This document shows, one piece after another, positions 23,801 through 35,800 of a stretch of DNA of 64,000 nt; the stretch's first letter is position 1; each line of letters starts with the position of its first letter. The translations under genes and the position numbers were made by a program. Origin of the DNA: Casuarius casuarius (lineage: Eukaryota > Chordata > Aves > Casuariiformes > Casuariidae); assembly GCA_003342895.1 (NCBI GenBank), contig PTFA01000420.1, positions 268,882-332,881 of the forward strand. The letters are read 5' to 3'. The notes under the pieces are model-generated. The model was not told the origin of the DNA and made no database searches. It saw only the letters and a program-made list of their open reading frames with translations.

Positions 23801-26800
23801 TGAGCCTAAAGCTGTCATGTTTCTGGTTCCAGCTAATGGATCGAGTTCGACCTTTGCCTGCTGAGCTGCAAGAGACTTGTATTATCACATCTCTGGTCCC
23901 TGGGATGTCAGGAACAGCCACAAACTCACACCAACCCAGATAAGTTCATTGCTGAGAAATCATAGCCCCCCTCTCCGGTCTGAGACCAGCCTCATCAGAG
24001 AAACAGCTGGCTGGATTTCTGTAGCCTGCTTCATTTGGGACGTCTGCTCTGGCGGCTCTCTGGGCTCGAGCAATGAATCACAGCCCATCTTTGGGAAAAA
24101 ACCACAGACTTCCAGTAACTACAGATCTTCTTTCAGATCACTTTCCAGTTGTCCTGTTCTCAGTACAGAGAAGAAATGCAAGTAACCTCCGCAGCAGCTC
24201 TACCGCAGATCTGTGCTGCTGGCTTCCCCTTGGACAGCTCAGCNGCTCTCACTGAAGCAGGGAGCTGCAAGGGGAAATGGGAGCGCNGGAAGGCAGGAGA
24301 TCACAGGGAGGGAGTGTGGAAAGCATGGGAACCTTGCANGCATCTCTCTTCTTCAGGATCTCCCCCAAGCACAGGGGACACACTGCTGTTGTCCAAAGAA
24401 GGCAAAAGAGCATGTGTCATTCACAGCATTTTTTTTCACATCCTTCATGCAGCACGCTTCAACTGAGCAGTAAATATAAGTCCTTCCTGTATATAAAGTT
24501 AATCTTGTTTTCAAACTGAGCTTGATTTACAGCATATGGTNGGATCCTAACGTGTTTCAATACATGGTCGCTGCAAAAGCAGCAAGACTTGGTGAGGTTT
24601 ACTCTCCAGCCAGAATGGGCCCCTCATCCCAAACTTGTGTGGGTCAGGGTTAACCAGGGGGCTGGGGAAGCCTGGGGCATCCAATGCCTTACAGAAATGA
24701 CAATGATTTAATACCTGTCTCCCTGGGATGGCAGGCCCAGGGATGACCATCCCTGCCCCNAAAGGAGCCCCGAGACCACCCAACACCATGGGCAGCACTG
24801 AGTCTCCCTGGGGTGCTGAGTGCAGGGGTGCAAGGGTGGCCGTGCTCCAGATGCATCACCCTCCTGCTGCTGAGCGATGGTCCTGCAGGTGCACCCAGTG
24901 TCCCTGCCGGGCAGGGGGACCTGGCTGTGCATTGCACTGAGGCACAGATTTGCTCCTGCAGCAGCACGTGGCAATGAGGCAGAGGAAGACTTTCCCATAC
25001 GCACTGCCTGCTTCCTTATGGGGTAGCAGACAGCATTCAGCCTCCCGCGGCCAGGCGGCTCCGGGGCTCCCTCCCAACTCCACCATGTGTGGTCACAGCC
25101 CTCCAGGATTTTCCTGGATTGCTGGCTTCTCCATCCAGGGCCTGGGGGTAGGTGGGAGGGAAGTGATTTAACACCATTGGCAACAGCTTCAAAATAACGA
25201 AGCAAGCTGCAGAACCTCAGGAACTGGGGGAAAAAATGTAATGTTCTTGTCATTTGGCTCCTGATTTCAGAGACCAGCATTTCTGAGCATTTCTCTGCAA
25301 TGCAAAGTATGAGAAGTACTGCTTTTAAAAAAAGAAATAGCAGTTGAGATTCTTCAGTAATAACAGGACTTTGGGAATTAGGACGCAGAGGAACAGCCCG
25401 GGCGCTAAGAGGTAGGAGGTAAAATTATGAGAGTTGATTACATCGGCTAGTGGGCAGTGTGATAGATTCGAGCAGTTTTCAGTGTGTGACCTCCATGCAA
25501 TAAAGTTACTGGACATTTTTAGTGTCTAAACAGTTTTGTTGTCAAAAGGAGAAATTTTGTGTTCAAACATCTCCTTGGAGAGAGGTGTGGGCCCCCTATC
25601 CCCTGGCTCACCCCCTGCTTTCCTGGGAGCAACCCCAACTCCAGCAAATGATGATTTATGCAGAGAAAGAAGGTTTTAAGGAGAGACGGTCCAAACCCAG
25701 ATTCATGCCTCTCCTGAAAGCGTCCTGGATGTGCTTTTTGCCTTCTGTCTCTCCTAACACCTTCATGGGGAGATGGATGCGTTTGGACAGGAGTCTTGGG
25801 TTGTCTGCCCTTGATATGCCAGACCATCACCGCGTGCATCGGGTCACCTCGCAGGCTCTCACACCTCAGTCCTCCTCCCCACCTGCCACTGCCTGCCACC
25901 ATGGCAATTAGCTGGGAGATGATTAGGCAGACGACCCAGCAGCTGATCTCACGTACCTCTGCATGTCACTGTACGACTAGAGAAATCAGGGCTCTGTACT
26001 GGTGTTGCACCAGGGAGAAGGGATAAAAGGCAGCTTCAGCTATCTTTGGTGTAAATCCGGACAGACTTTGCTGGATAAAAGTGGAAATTTTTAATTACTA
26101 CTTGTATTGCAGTTGGATTTTTCTATGCATTGAATATTTACCTTCTTTATCCGAAAGAACCTATCTGAAATGAGGACTCTGAAAGTCAACCCCCAAAAAT
26201 GGAGAAGGGGGGAAAAGAGGGGAGGGAGAAGAAAGAAGGCAATTTAAAAAACAGCTTAAAATGCCAGATCTGTCAAGCGTGGGCTCTATGAGAAGTCAAA
26301 ATAAGACGGCAATTACAAAATGCCTGGTGCACCTGGACTCTGAGAGCCTCCATGGCTCTTACTCCATCTCAAGTGAGAGCCTTGGGAAAATGCTGTGATT
26401 TGCAGAAAGCTGTTCATGCCAGGAGGAAGGTGCCAACTAAAGAAGGGCCTGGGTGCCATCTGCATAGCACCAAGTGGACCGCCCAGCCCCCCCACCCTTC
26501 CCTGTGTATCACTGTCATGCTCTGCAAATACTGCCAAATAAAAGGACAAGTTGGGACCCAGGGGACAGCTTGGACCAGGTGAGTCTCAAAGGCAGGGACA
26601 GCCATTGAAAGGAAGGAACAGAACAGAGATATCAGGTGGAAAGGTCTTGAGACCTGCTGTTGACATTTCATTCACATTCAGCAGGAGCTTGTACCCTGTT
26701 CCATGGGTAAACGGGAGGTGGGAAATTAGAGATAGTATCTCCCGCTAAGAGGCATTAATTCAGCCATGAAGCACAACTGAGGTGGGTCTTTATCTATCGA

Positions 26801-29800
26801 ATGCAGAAGGATGCTTGAGAAAAAGATATCCTAAATTACAGCTGGAACAAGAGATTAATATCAGCTATCTTTTAATTTCTTGATTCTACACTTCTGCTTG
26901 GTAACCATACTTCTGACTTTGTAGTCAAACAACTTAACTCTTTGATTTCTTAGGCTGCAACTTGTTACTGCTGTCCAGGATCATCACAGCACAGTCTGCT
27001 GCTGCAGAGGGAACATTTCCCTTCGTGCACTTAGTCCACTTCAAAGATTAATACATTCAAAGCTGAAAAATTGGCTGGGAGCTGGCAAAACAAGAGAGGT
27101 TGTTTTCTCCCTCTAATGTCTAAATAGGAATTAGGAGGGCAGATGAGATCTACTGTTTTTAAACCTCAAAGGACATGGTAACCCCAAACAACCAGTTCAA
27201 CATCCCTATACAGTGCATATTTCCTTTGCTTAGAAGATCAATTTCAAATGAAAGATGTGGTTAGATTAATTTATTTTTTGCTAATGAGTTGGCTGTATGT
27301 ACTTTGAATTAAGGAAAACCATTTTGGAGGTGTCATTTTGCACTACAGCTGAATTCCAACTTCTGTACAAATACAACTTGCCACAAAGCATGAGTAAAAA
27401 CCTGTGTTATGCATCGTTCTAAAATGCAATAAAAATGAGAAAAGTGAGGATCAGAGTACACAAGTGTTAAGCCATAAAATTATTTATATAGAGATGAATC
27501 TGCTCAGTACAGATCTATATATCTCGACCAGATAAATGAAATGCCAAATTGAAAGCGAAGGCTCCAGTCAACACCGCAATCAAATGTTCCTCCATCACAG
27601 AGAATCGATCTTTCACCAAGAAAACAGATAAAAAGTGCAAGTGCAAAGCAAACCTGAAGTTTATTATTTAGATCATGTTTCCTGTTTCAGATTTAAATGA
27701 TTTATTGCCTTGGAGGAAAACCAATTCACCTTACTGCCTGCAAGGAAACAACTCATTATTTCCATCAGGATGGCTGAGAGAAAGAGCTGAGACCCAAGAC
27801 CAGGAATTACAGTGGAATGCATCAACTCGCCATAAATTACATATTGCACATCTTCCTAATTACCTTGGCAATTAAATCCAGGCAAGAAGCAATAGGCAGA
27901 CATAGCCTGGGTCTGCCCAGGCAGCCTGGCTGGCGCAGGGCAGGGACATGAAGGATGCATGGCCCAGGCAGGATCGAGTCCTCCCCATGCGTGTGGGCTG
28001 TGCTGGTCCCCGTGAAGCCTGGCATCTCCCTTTCCTGACGTACGAAAGACATGCACTAGTGCCGATCCATGCAAGAGGGTCCCCCAGGCCTTTGGGACAG
28101 AGGTGCTTTGCTGTGGCATTTAGGGCAGGGGATGGCTCTAGGAGGCTGGCACATCCGTGCTGCCAGGGCCAGACCAGGCTGAGAAATCATGGGTGTAAAA
28201 GCAGGAGAGGGACAGCTGCTGATATTGATGCACCTCAACCTCCCTTTGAGCAAACAGACCCGCTGGGAACCCATAAAGTGCCCGTGCCCCAGCAGCGCTG
28301 AAGGCGGGGAATGACCTCCCTTAAAATAAAACCCAGTTGCCTGCACCTGCACAAGTCTCCTCCATGATTTGCACGGTGTTGCTGTGTCTATCCGGATGCA
28401 GATCATCCGTTTCCCATGCAATCATGTCTTGACTGCTCAGTGGCATGGATGTACAGAGCCATTTGCACTAAAAAAAAAAAAATTGCCTTAGGAAACAGCA
28501 TCATTTGTGAGTGTCAGAAGTTTTAAATCAATCATTGTTAACAGTGCAGAAAAGAAAGAGAAATAATTTCATCTGCAAGAGTGTGCTAATTATGGCTATG
28601 TCTGAGACAGCATTTCTCAGCATTGGCCTCTCAGGGCTTTAGGAAGGCTTGTAGCATCATCCCCTCTGTGAACAGATGGGGAAACTGAGTCGCAGAGGGG
28701 GACTGTGACATGCCAAGTGAAGCAAGATGAACCAAGTTGAACGAGAAAGCATCCCTGATGCCAAGAGTTGGCACTTTCCTAATCTAAAAGAGGCTAAGCA
28801 AAAAATATCCCAGTGTCTGGATGCAGGGAGAGAAATGGTCCTGGCAAGGTAGAGACGCAGCCCAGGAAGGAGAGAGGTGCCCAAAGTGGACTGGGAGGAG
28901 CCACAGGATTTCTGTCCCTGTGTCTCAGGGGCAGCATGGGAGAACAGGGGCTTGGGGATTATTTCCCATTCCTCCTCTAGCTCCTTTATGCGAACAGAGA
29001 TTTTCATTAAGACTAAAAATCAAACCACACCAACCAAAACTGCAGCAGCTGTTGGAAGCGGGCCCCAGCTTGGTGCTGGGGTCAATGCCCACACAGGAGG
29101 CAGGCGGGGAAAGGAGGAAGAAAGGAAAAGGCAGCAAGGGATGGGGCAAGGGCTCCAGGCTGTGAAGGGTGAATATAGATCCTGTCAAATTTTTCCACAA
29201 GCTTCAGCAGCTCTAGGATCCTGCTCTATGTTGCCTTACCAAAAAAATACATTCCCCTATTTTCCCCCTCCCCGTCACCAGTCCAGCCTTAATACATAGA
29301 TACCCTCTGTGCTGTGTTGGAAGGAGGTTATTAACCTTGAGGTTATTTTACACTCTCCTGCTGATGGCATCACCAGTGATGTCTCCTTTCCACCCGGATC
29401 TGCCCGTTCAGCCACCCTCCAGCTGGAAGCACGTCTACGTGCCCGGCGGCAGGCTGCACCGGAGCCGGGCTGCTTGCAGAGCAGGGGAGGCTCAGCTCAT
29501 TGCTATTCTGCAGGGCACCCGCGGGCTGTGGGGCTTTTTGTGCCCACCTTGGACAGTGTCAATTGCTCTTTCTTGCGATGGGGCATCCCGCGCGAGAGTC
29601 GGGCTGCTGCCCCAGCAGCTGGGTGACCGTGCTGCCAGCTAAGGCATCTTCCTGCCAAGAGCGCGGCCAGCCTCCGGGACGGCTGGTCTCTGAGTTTGGG
29701 GACAAGAACATTCCCATTCAGGGCACCTCAGATGACGTATTCCTGGAGGACTGGGTCCCTCGTACTGCTCCTCCCACCCCCAATCCACATGCTAGGCTCT

Positions 29801-32800
29801 TCTTGCAGCCCACCCACAACCATCCGCCCTGCGTCTGACAGGATCACTTGGGAAAAGCATCAGTTTTTCTCCAGGATAAACTGCTACTGTTTGTAGTAGC
29901 TCAGCTGCGCTGGCTGTCATTTCTCCAGGCTCTGAGAGGGTGCTGTTGTCCCCAAGGGGATGAACCTCTCAAGATGTCCCTGTCCCTCCTGGGAGCCATC
30001 TCTCACCCTCGTGGCCTCCTCTGTGCTCCATATCCTGATGGCCCCGAGCCAACGGGAGCCTTGAACCCTTGTGAACTGTGTCTGGGCTTCCCTCGTGCCC
30101 TTTGGGTAGGACCCTGGAGGGTTTCTCCCCATCCTTCCTCCAGCCAGAGATTTTCTTCCAGCCCACTGATTTCTTTCCACTTTGAAATGACTCCTGTGTG
30201 TGTCATGAAAAAACTCATCCCCCAGGTCATTTCGTCAGGTTTTGTCCTCCATATGATTTCCTCCTTTTTTTCATTCCTTTCTGTGCTACAAAGACCTTCT
30301 CTGTTCCCCCTGCCTCCAAGCCACAATATCAGAGCAGGTAATACTCTGAATACTTTCTGAATTTCAGTCCCCTCTTGACTCCTTCAATGCTGCTCTGATT
30401 GATTCCCCCGAGCCTTCTTTCCATGCCAGGGCTCATGCCATGACCCCTTGGGATGAGTCATTCCTCTCCGCTGTCAGGCTGATTTTGAGCATGGCCGTTT
30501 GGACACAGTGGCTATGCAGCCCCGGTCTCTGAGCGAACCCCTTTGCCCTGCCCTGCCTAATCTGCCTTGAATGCCCAGGGACTCCCAGGTCCCAGCCTGG
30601 TGGCTGCCACATCCCCTTGTAGTGCAAATCCATGTGCAATATCCCCTTGGACTCAGGAACAGGCTGCTTTGAGATGTCCTGGACAGAAGACCTGGCTTGC
30701 TCTGGCTTCACTGACTGCAAACTCCCCAAGGACAGTGGCAGTGATTCTGTTGTCCCTCCATATCAGACCCTGAAAGCAGAGTTTGGTAGGCTTTGTACTA
30801 GCTGTCTTCATCCAAGCTTGTGCCCAAAATCTCCCTTCTGGTCAACAGAGTCAACCTGGCACTTCTGGGACATGGCTGAGCTCATCCTAATGCCAGGAAC
30901 AGGCCAGAGAGACCACACTGTAATGCACCTTGGGGCATAAAGAGAGCTGAGGGTGGCTTAACTGTCGGGAGCCACATGACACATGTCTGACTGGAGTGAG
31001 ACAGATGCCACGTGCATGTGCCATGGCCTGTGCAATGACACAGAGACCAGCCTCCAGAGCTAGTGGCTGCGGAGGAGGTTGATACTGGCTGGGCTCAGTG
31101 GTAGAGGAGTGCCTGAGCCTGCCTGCACACTCAGACCCAGCCCCATGAGTCACTTTATCACCTACACTGGCTGGCATGGAGCGGAGGTGGTATTGTTTCC
31201 ATAAAGACCAGATGACAACATCTCCCATCAATGGAGTCAAATTCTTCCATCTCTGGGGTGGTAGATTCAAGAGCTCCCTGTCAGAGGGCTCCTGCACGCC
31301 CTTAGTTGCCTCCAGCTCAGCTGGCTGGGATGTGGGGCTGATCCTGACTCACTCCTGACATGCTGCCTGCAAGGCTGGGCTGGGCTGGCGGGCTGGAGGC
31401 CAGGCAGGCTGAAACGGCAGCTTTGCTTTGGCAAACCTTCCTTCGCTAGGGTATTTCAGTTATTTCGTTGTCGTCGGCTATACGAGGTCCTTAGAAAAGA
31501 CTGGACACAAGGTCCAGACATGTATCATCATCATCTTCATCAACCCAATGCCCCCCAAAGCACCCCAGTCACTCTGGGAAAGGGAAAGCCAGCTCTGAAG
31601 CGCTGTTGGGAGTGTGACGGAGGCTGTCGGGGTGTTCCTGAGTGTTTTAGGGACCCTACTGCTCAAACAGGGGTTTGGTGAGCTATCACACCATGGACTC
31701 AGGATCACCCCTCACTCACCACCCCAGGGCCCGGGCAGATATTTGCAATCCTGGGACACATCAGCAGTGGGGAGCCCTTCTTTTGGCCCCAAAACCCAGC
31801 TCCAGGAAAGTCAATCTTTGGTCATCAAGCTTGGAGTCACAGCAATTTTTTACTTTCCCTTCCCTTCCCTTCCCTTCCCTTCCCTTCCCTTCCCTTCCCT
31901 TCCCTTCCCTTCCCAACTCTTTTTCTCCAGAAAAATCCAGCACTCTTCTCTAAAGCCTAAATGCTGCCTCCCTCCAGCCATGTGGGCACAGCAGTGCTAG
32001 AGCAGGAGGTGGGACTTGGTCAGTTCCCAAATGGATGGCTCTCCCGGGCTTTGTGTCAAGCCTGCCAGCTGAATTACAACTTTGCCTATGTTACACCATT
32101 TCAAAAGACCAGCACATCCTTCATCCACCTTCCATGTCTCTGCTGGAAAGGCAGAGGCAGCAGGAGGGTGAAGGGAGCAGAGATGTTGCAGACACCCCAC
32201 TGTCCATCCCACCACGTCTGGTGGCCCTGGCAGTTGGAGCTCCACACCTTTTGCTTGATGGAGAACTCATCAACAATTCCTATTGCTATGGGATGATGAA
32301 AAGCAAGCATGTTGAGTCCCCATTGTCCAATGTCCCCTTTGTCTGCTTCACAGAGTATCTCCTTTTGGGCTGTTGGTTAAAAACATACCCAAATCACTAC
32401 TGCTATGGAGATGGCAGAGCCCTGCGGGGTCCCATCCACTCATCTCAGCCTGGTTTGACAGCTGTGTTCACAGCAGGATGAATTCACGGGCAGGAGCCAC
32501 ACCGCGTGGCTCCTATAGATGCATCTCAGCCCTTTTTGACTCTCTCAGTAGATGGAGATGCTGCCACTTTCAAGTAGGACAGATTGAGCTGTGGCTCTCG
32601 GCGCTATTGGCTCTAGGCTCTGCACTTAAGAGATCTGCAGCCCAGAAGGACCATTTGGCTTCCCGAAGAAACCCTGTTCCACCTTGTTATGCCTGCGTGG
32701 AGCACCATGGCACACACTGGGATCACAGAGGAGCCCTGCTGTCTGGTGCCCCAGGGACAGCCGTGACATTAGACTAGGCGGATTGCTGCACAGCGCATGA

Positions 32801-35800
32801 ATGAAAATGCCGGGTCATCTCCATGTGCCTCAGCATCTACATCCACCTCCTGTGCCCTGGCCTCCATCCCTGCCCAAATGGGAAGGTAACCCTGAGTGAG
32901 CCACGTTGCTGCTCTGTGCCTCAGTTTCCCTCCCTGTAAATGTGCTGCTGCCCTTGGTGGGAACATGCCTTCAGATTTACTTGTGCACCTTGTCAAAGGG
33001 CAACGTTTTAACCTCAAAACCAGTGGAAATGGGGAAAACCCCAAAGAAAATCTTCCCAGAGTGTGATTTTGCCATATGGAGGGTGAGAGCCAGCAGGAGG
33101 GAGCTGGTTATCGTTCATCTCCCTGCAACCAAATGCAGGGAGACATAAGCTCTGCCGAGGGGACAGATGTTGACTTCTAGCTAACGGGGTCAGCGCGAAA
33201 TGATCCCCTGGGCAGATTACCCAGCGCAGGGACTGTGTCTCACCCAGCTCAGTAACGGGCAGGAGGAGGCCCAGGACAAGATGGGGTGCTGCTGCCTGGC
33301 CTGCCCATCCTGGGTGCTTGGAGGTCANGCACCTCCTTTGGCCATTTTAATCCAGAAAGTTTGGGACTAACCCCAAATATCAGCAAGCCCGGGCATCCCT
33401 GCTNAGGAACTGGGGGAGGGTCAGTGCTCTTCCCCCCTTTCCCTCTGTGCTGCCATGAAGAAAGCACCCATCCCGTGGTCCCCCCCGGCCAGAGCCTTAC
33501 CACATCCCACGCTCATCCCGGTGAGGGGCATGGAATGAAATCCAAGCTTTTCCCCCAAGATCTCAGGAGCTGGAAACACTGGTGAGAGCCCAGGTTGCTT
33601 CTCTCTGGCCTGCTTCTCAGTGCCTGTAGCTTTTCTGAGTGACCTGATTTTTTTTCTGTCAGCAAACATCTCGTGATGCCGCTGCGGCAGCTGTGTGTAC
33701 TCCCGGAGCTCCTAATCCAGACATNCTCTCGCTGAGGAAAGAGCCCTTGCTGAGCAGGGATGCAGCATTGATGTCTGACTTAGTACGCACCCAGCTGAAA
33801 ATTACTCTGNGGATCACAGAGTCTTGCTAAAATATGGCTCACTCAGGTATTTATAGGGATATTGAGACCAATATAACCTGCTGGGAAAATACTTGTGGAG
33901 GGAAGCCCTCCACCTGCCCATTTCCAATGTTCTGATCATTTTAGTGACACTAGAATTGTGCTCCAGGTCTGGGTTGCAAGTTTGGTCCCAAATCAGCACC
34001 AAAATCACTTGCGCTGAAATCGCCTGACCTTCAATTCTCCAATGCTCCCCCCTCCCCAGTTTAACAGAGCCCCACAAGCTCCTCNGACATCTCAGGGATG
34101 AGGATGCAGCTAGTGATGGAAACTAGAGCTTCCCGTGTGTTACAAAGCCAGTTCACTGACCTGTACAATCTCCTGTGGTTAAACTAGACCCTGGAGCTAG
34201 ATCCTATGGGTAAATTTGGAGATAGATCCATCCCGGAGGTAGATCTGGGGGTAGATCCATGCTGGGTTTAGCTCTAGCCCTGAAGGGGCAGAAGCACCNG
34301 GCGTTGTTTCCTCACAGCNTTTCCAGTGCAGAGACCGTTGTCTCTGGCATTTGTACGGCACCTGGCAGAGCAGCGTTCAGTGCCAGGCATGGATGCACTG
34401 CCACAGTGTAATTATAATTGTAATGCACCGTCCGGCACTAGGACAAACGTGCCACCCCCAGGCCAAATCCCCGAGGGAAGGGAGCTAGAAGAGGCTTTTC
34501 CTTAGGAGGAGTGGTACAGTTNTTGGACCTGCATGGCCTGTCCATGCACCATGGACCCGGTTCTGAACAGAGTTCAGCTCTCGGTGTGAAATGCTTGCTC
34601 TGATTTAACACTGACACTCTGAGCTGAAAATCTCCAAAATCCCCAGCAGACCCTTCCGGGCCCTGATTTCTGCTTTTTATTCTTTGTCCTTCATTATGAT
34701 CTACCTGTTCCCTGAGAATGAAGGTCTCCACAGGTCACCCTTGTTTGCTAAAAATATAGTTGGAGGAGGCCAGCAAGGGAAAAGAAAAAAACGAGGAGAG
34801 AGATGGCATCAGAGACCTGCCAGTCACCCAAACTTCTCCAACTTAGGAAAATGCAAGCATTTTCCTGAGAAATGCAATCAGTAATTTCACTGGGGCAGGG
34901 CTTGTGAGGAGGGATGGCATCTTTTCTTTGACTAATACAGACTGAAGGAAACCTAGTTGAGCTCCCAGGCACGAGACACCCTCCCTCCCCACCCCCAGCG
35001 GCTCTCCTGTCTCATGCTCCCAGATCTGAGTCACCTAGATGTTTTTGAAACATTTCCTCCAGATTTAAAAATAAGCCTCAGAAGAGCCATGGTTGGCTCA
35101 TTCACTTGCTTGGCTGGGTNGGTTTGCTTGCTGTTGCCCTGATTTATCACCTGCTTTGGCCAGGCTGGTTAGATACATCTCCTGCGACTCGGCTTCCCAG
35201 GGGACTCCCAAATGAAAAGCATCACCTTGCAGGCAGATTGCCCTCAAGTGCAGCATGCAATGCCTTTTCTTAATTTCATCCCATTGATCTTCTTTTTCAG
35301 GCTGAAACCCTGGTGCCAGCCTGAAAAATTGCTTCTTAGGTTTGATACCTCCACCTTTCAGAGGGCACTGTCTCCTCCAGGGCACCAGCTCCCACAGGTA
35401 TAGGGCAAGGGGCCACCAGACTTCTCAGCCTCAGCCAAAACCTCTCCATCTCCTTCCCATCTATGTCCTCAGTCTTTGAGAGCCCAAATGTCTGGGAGGC
35501 TTCCAGGCACTCAGAGTCCAGAGCACTGGAAGATTTCACTACATTCTTCAGTGTTAGTCGATCTTTCCCGGAAATTTAGGCGAAAGCATGGTCCCATCCC
35601 AAGGCCCTCGTCACCCACCTCTCCCTCCCCTCCCACGGCAGCAGGGTGTCTGCCACCATCCTGCCAAGACTGTTCCTGAGTGGAGGAAAGGGGGNAAAAC
35701 CTGTTTGCCAGCTCAGACGTACACCCTGCTCCGTGACCCAGCTGGCCATGGGCAATGAGGCTTCCTAGGGTTTCCTGTAACCCAGCCCCAGCTGGCCCCA

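Larger units (their letters stand above)
14867..24760 (-). other. ADORA1 main intron, 3' third
   Basis: No exon is recognised. It contains the assembly gap at 15984-16033, a 23-bp minisatellite at 17238-17435 and an AT-rich simple repeat at 18181-18250. Isolated Ns are frequent through this part. Confidence 0.65.
24761..33327 (-). other. ADORA1 main intron, central N-free part
   Basis: No exon is recognised. About 8.6 kb holds no ambiguous base, unlike the flanks. Between about 26040 and 27880 it is AT-rich and nearly free of long open frames on either strand. It also holds MIR-like remnants near 28655 and 32895 and a TTCCC microsatellite at 31855. Confidence 0.65.

Noticed and set aside
31761..31943. 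Gly/Arg/Glu/Lys-repeat peptide on the minus strand
   Set aside because: Direct translation of the TTCCC microsatellite; no independent coding evidence.
32035..32481. 148-codon + strand frame in the ADORA1 intron
   Set aside because: No family similarity, no splice borders or promoter; length is within chance for this composition.
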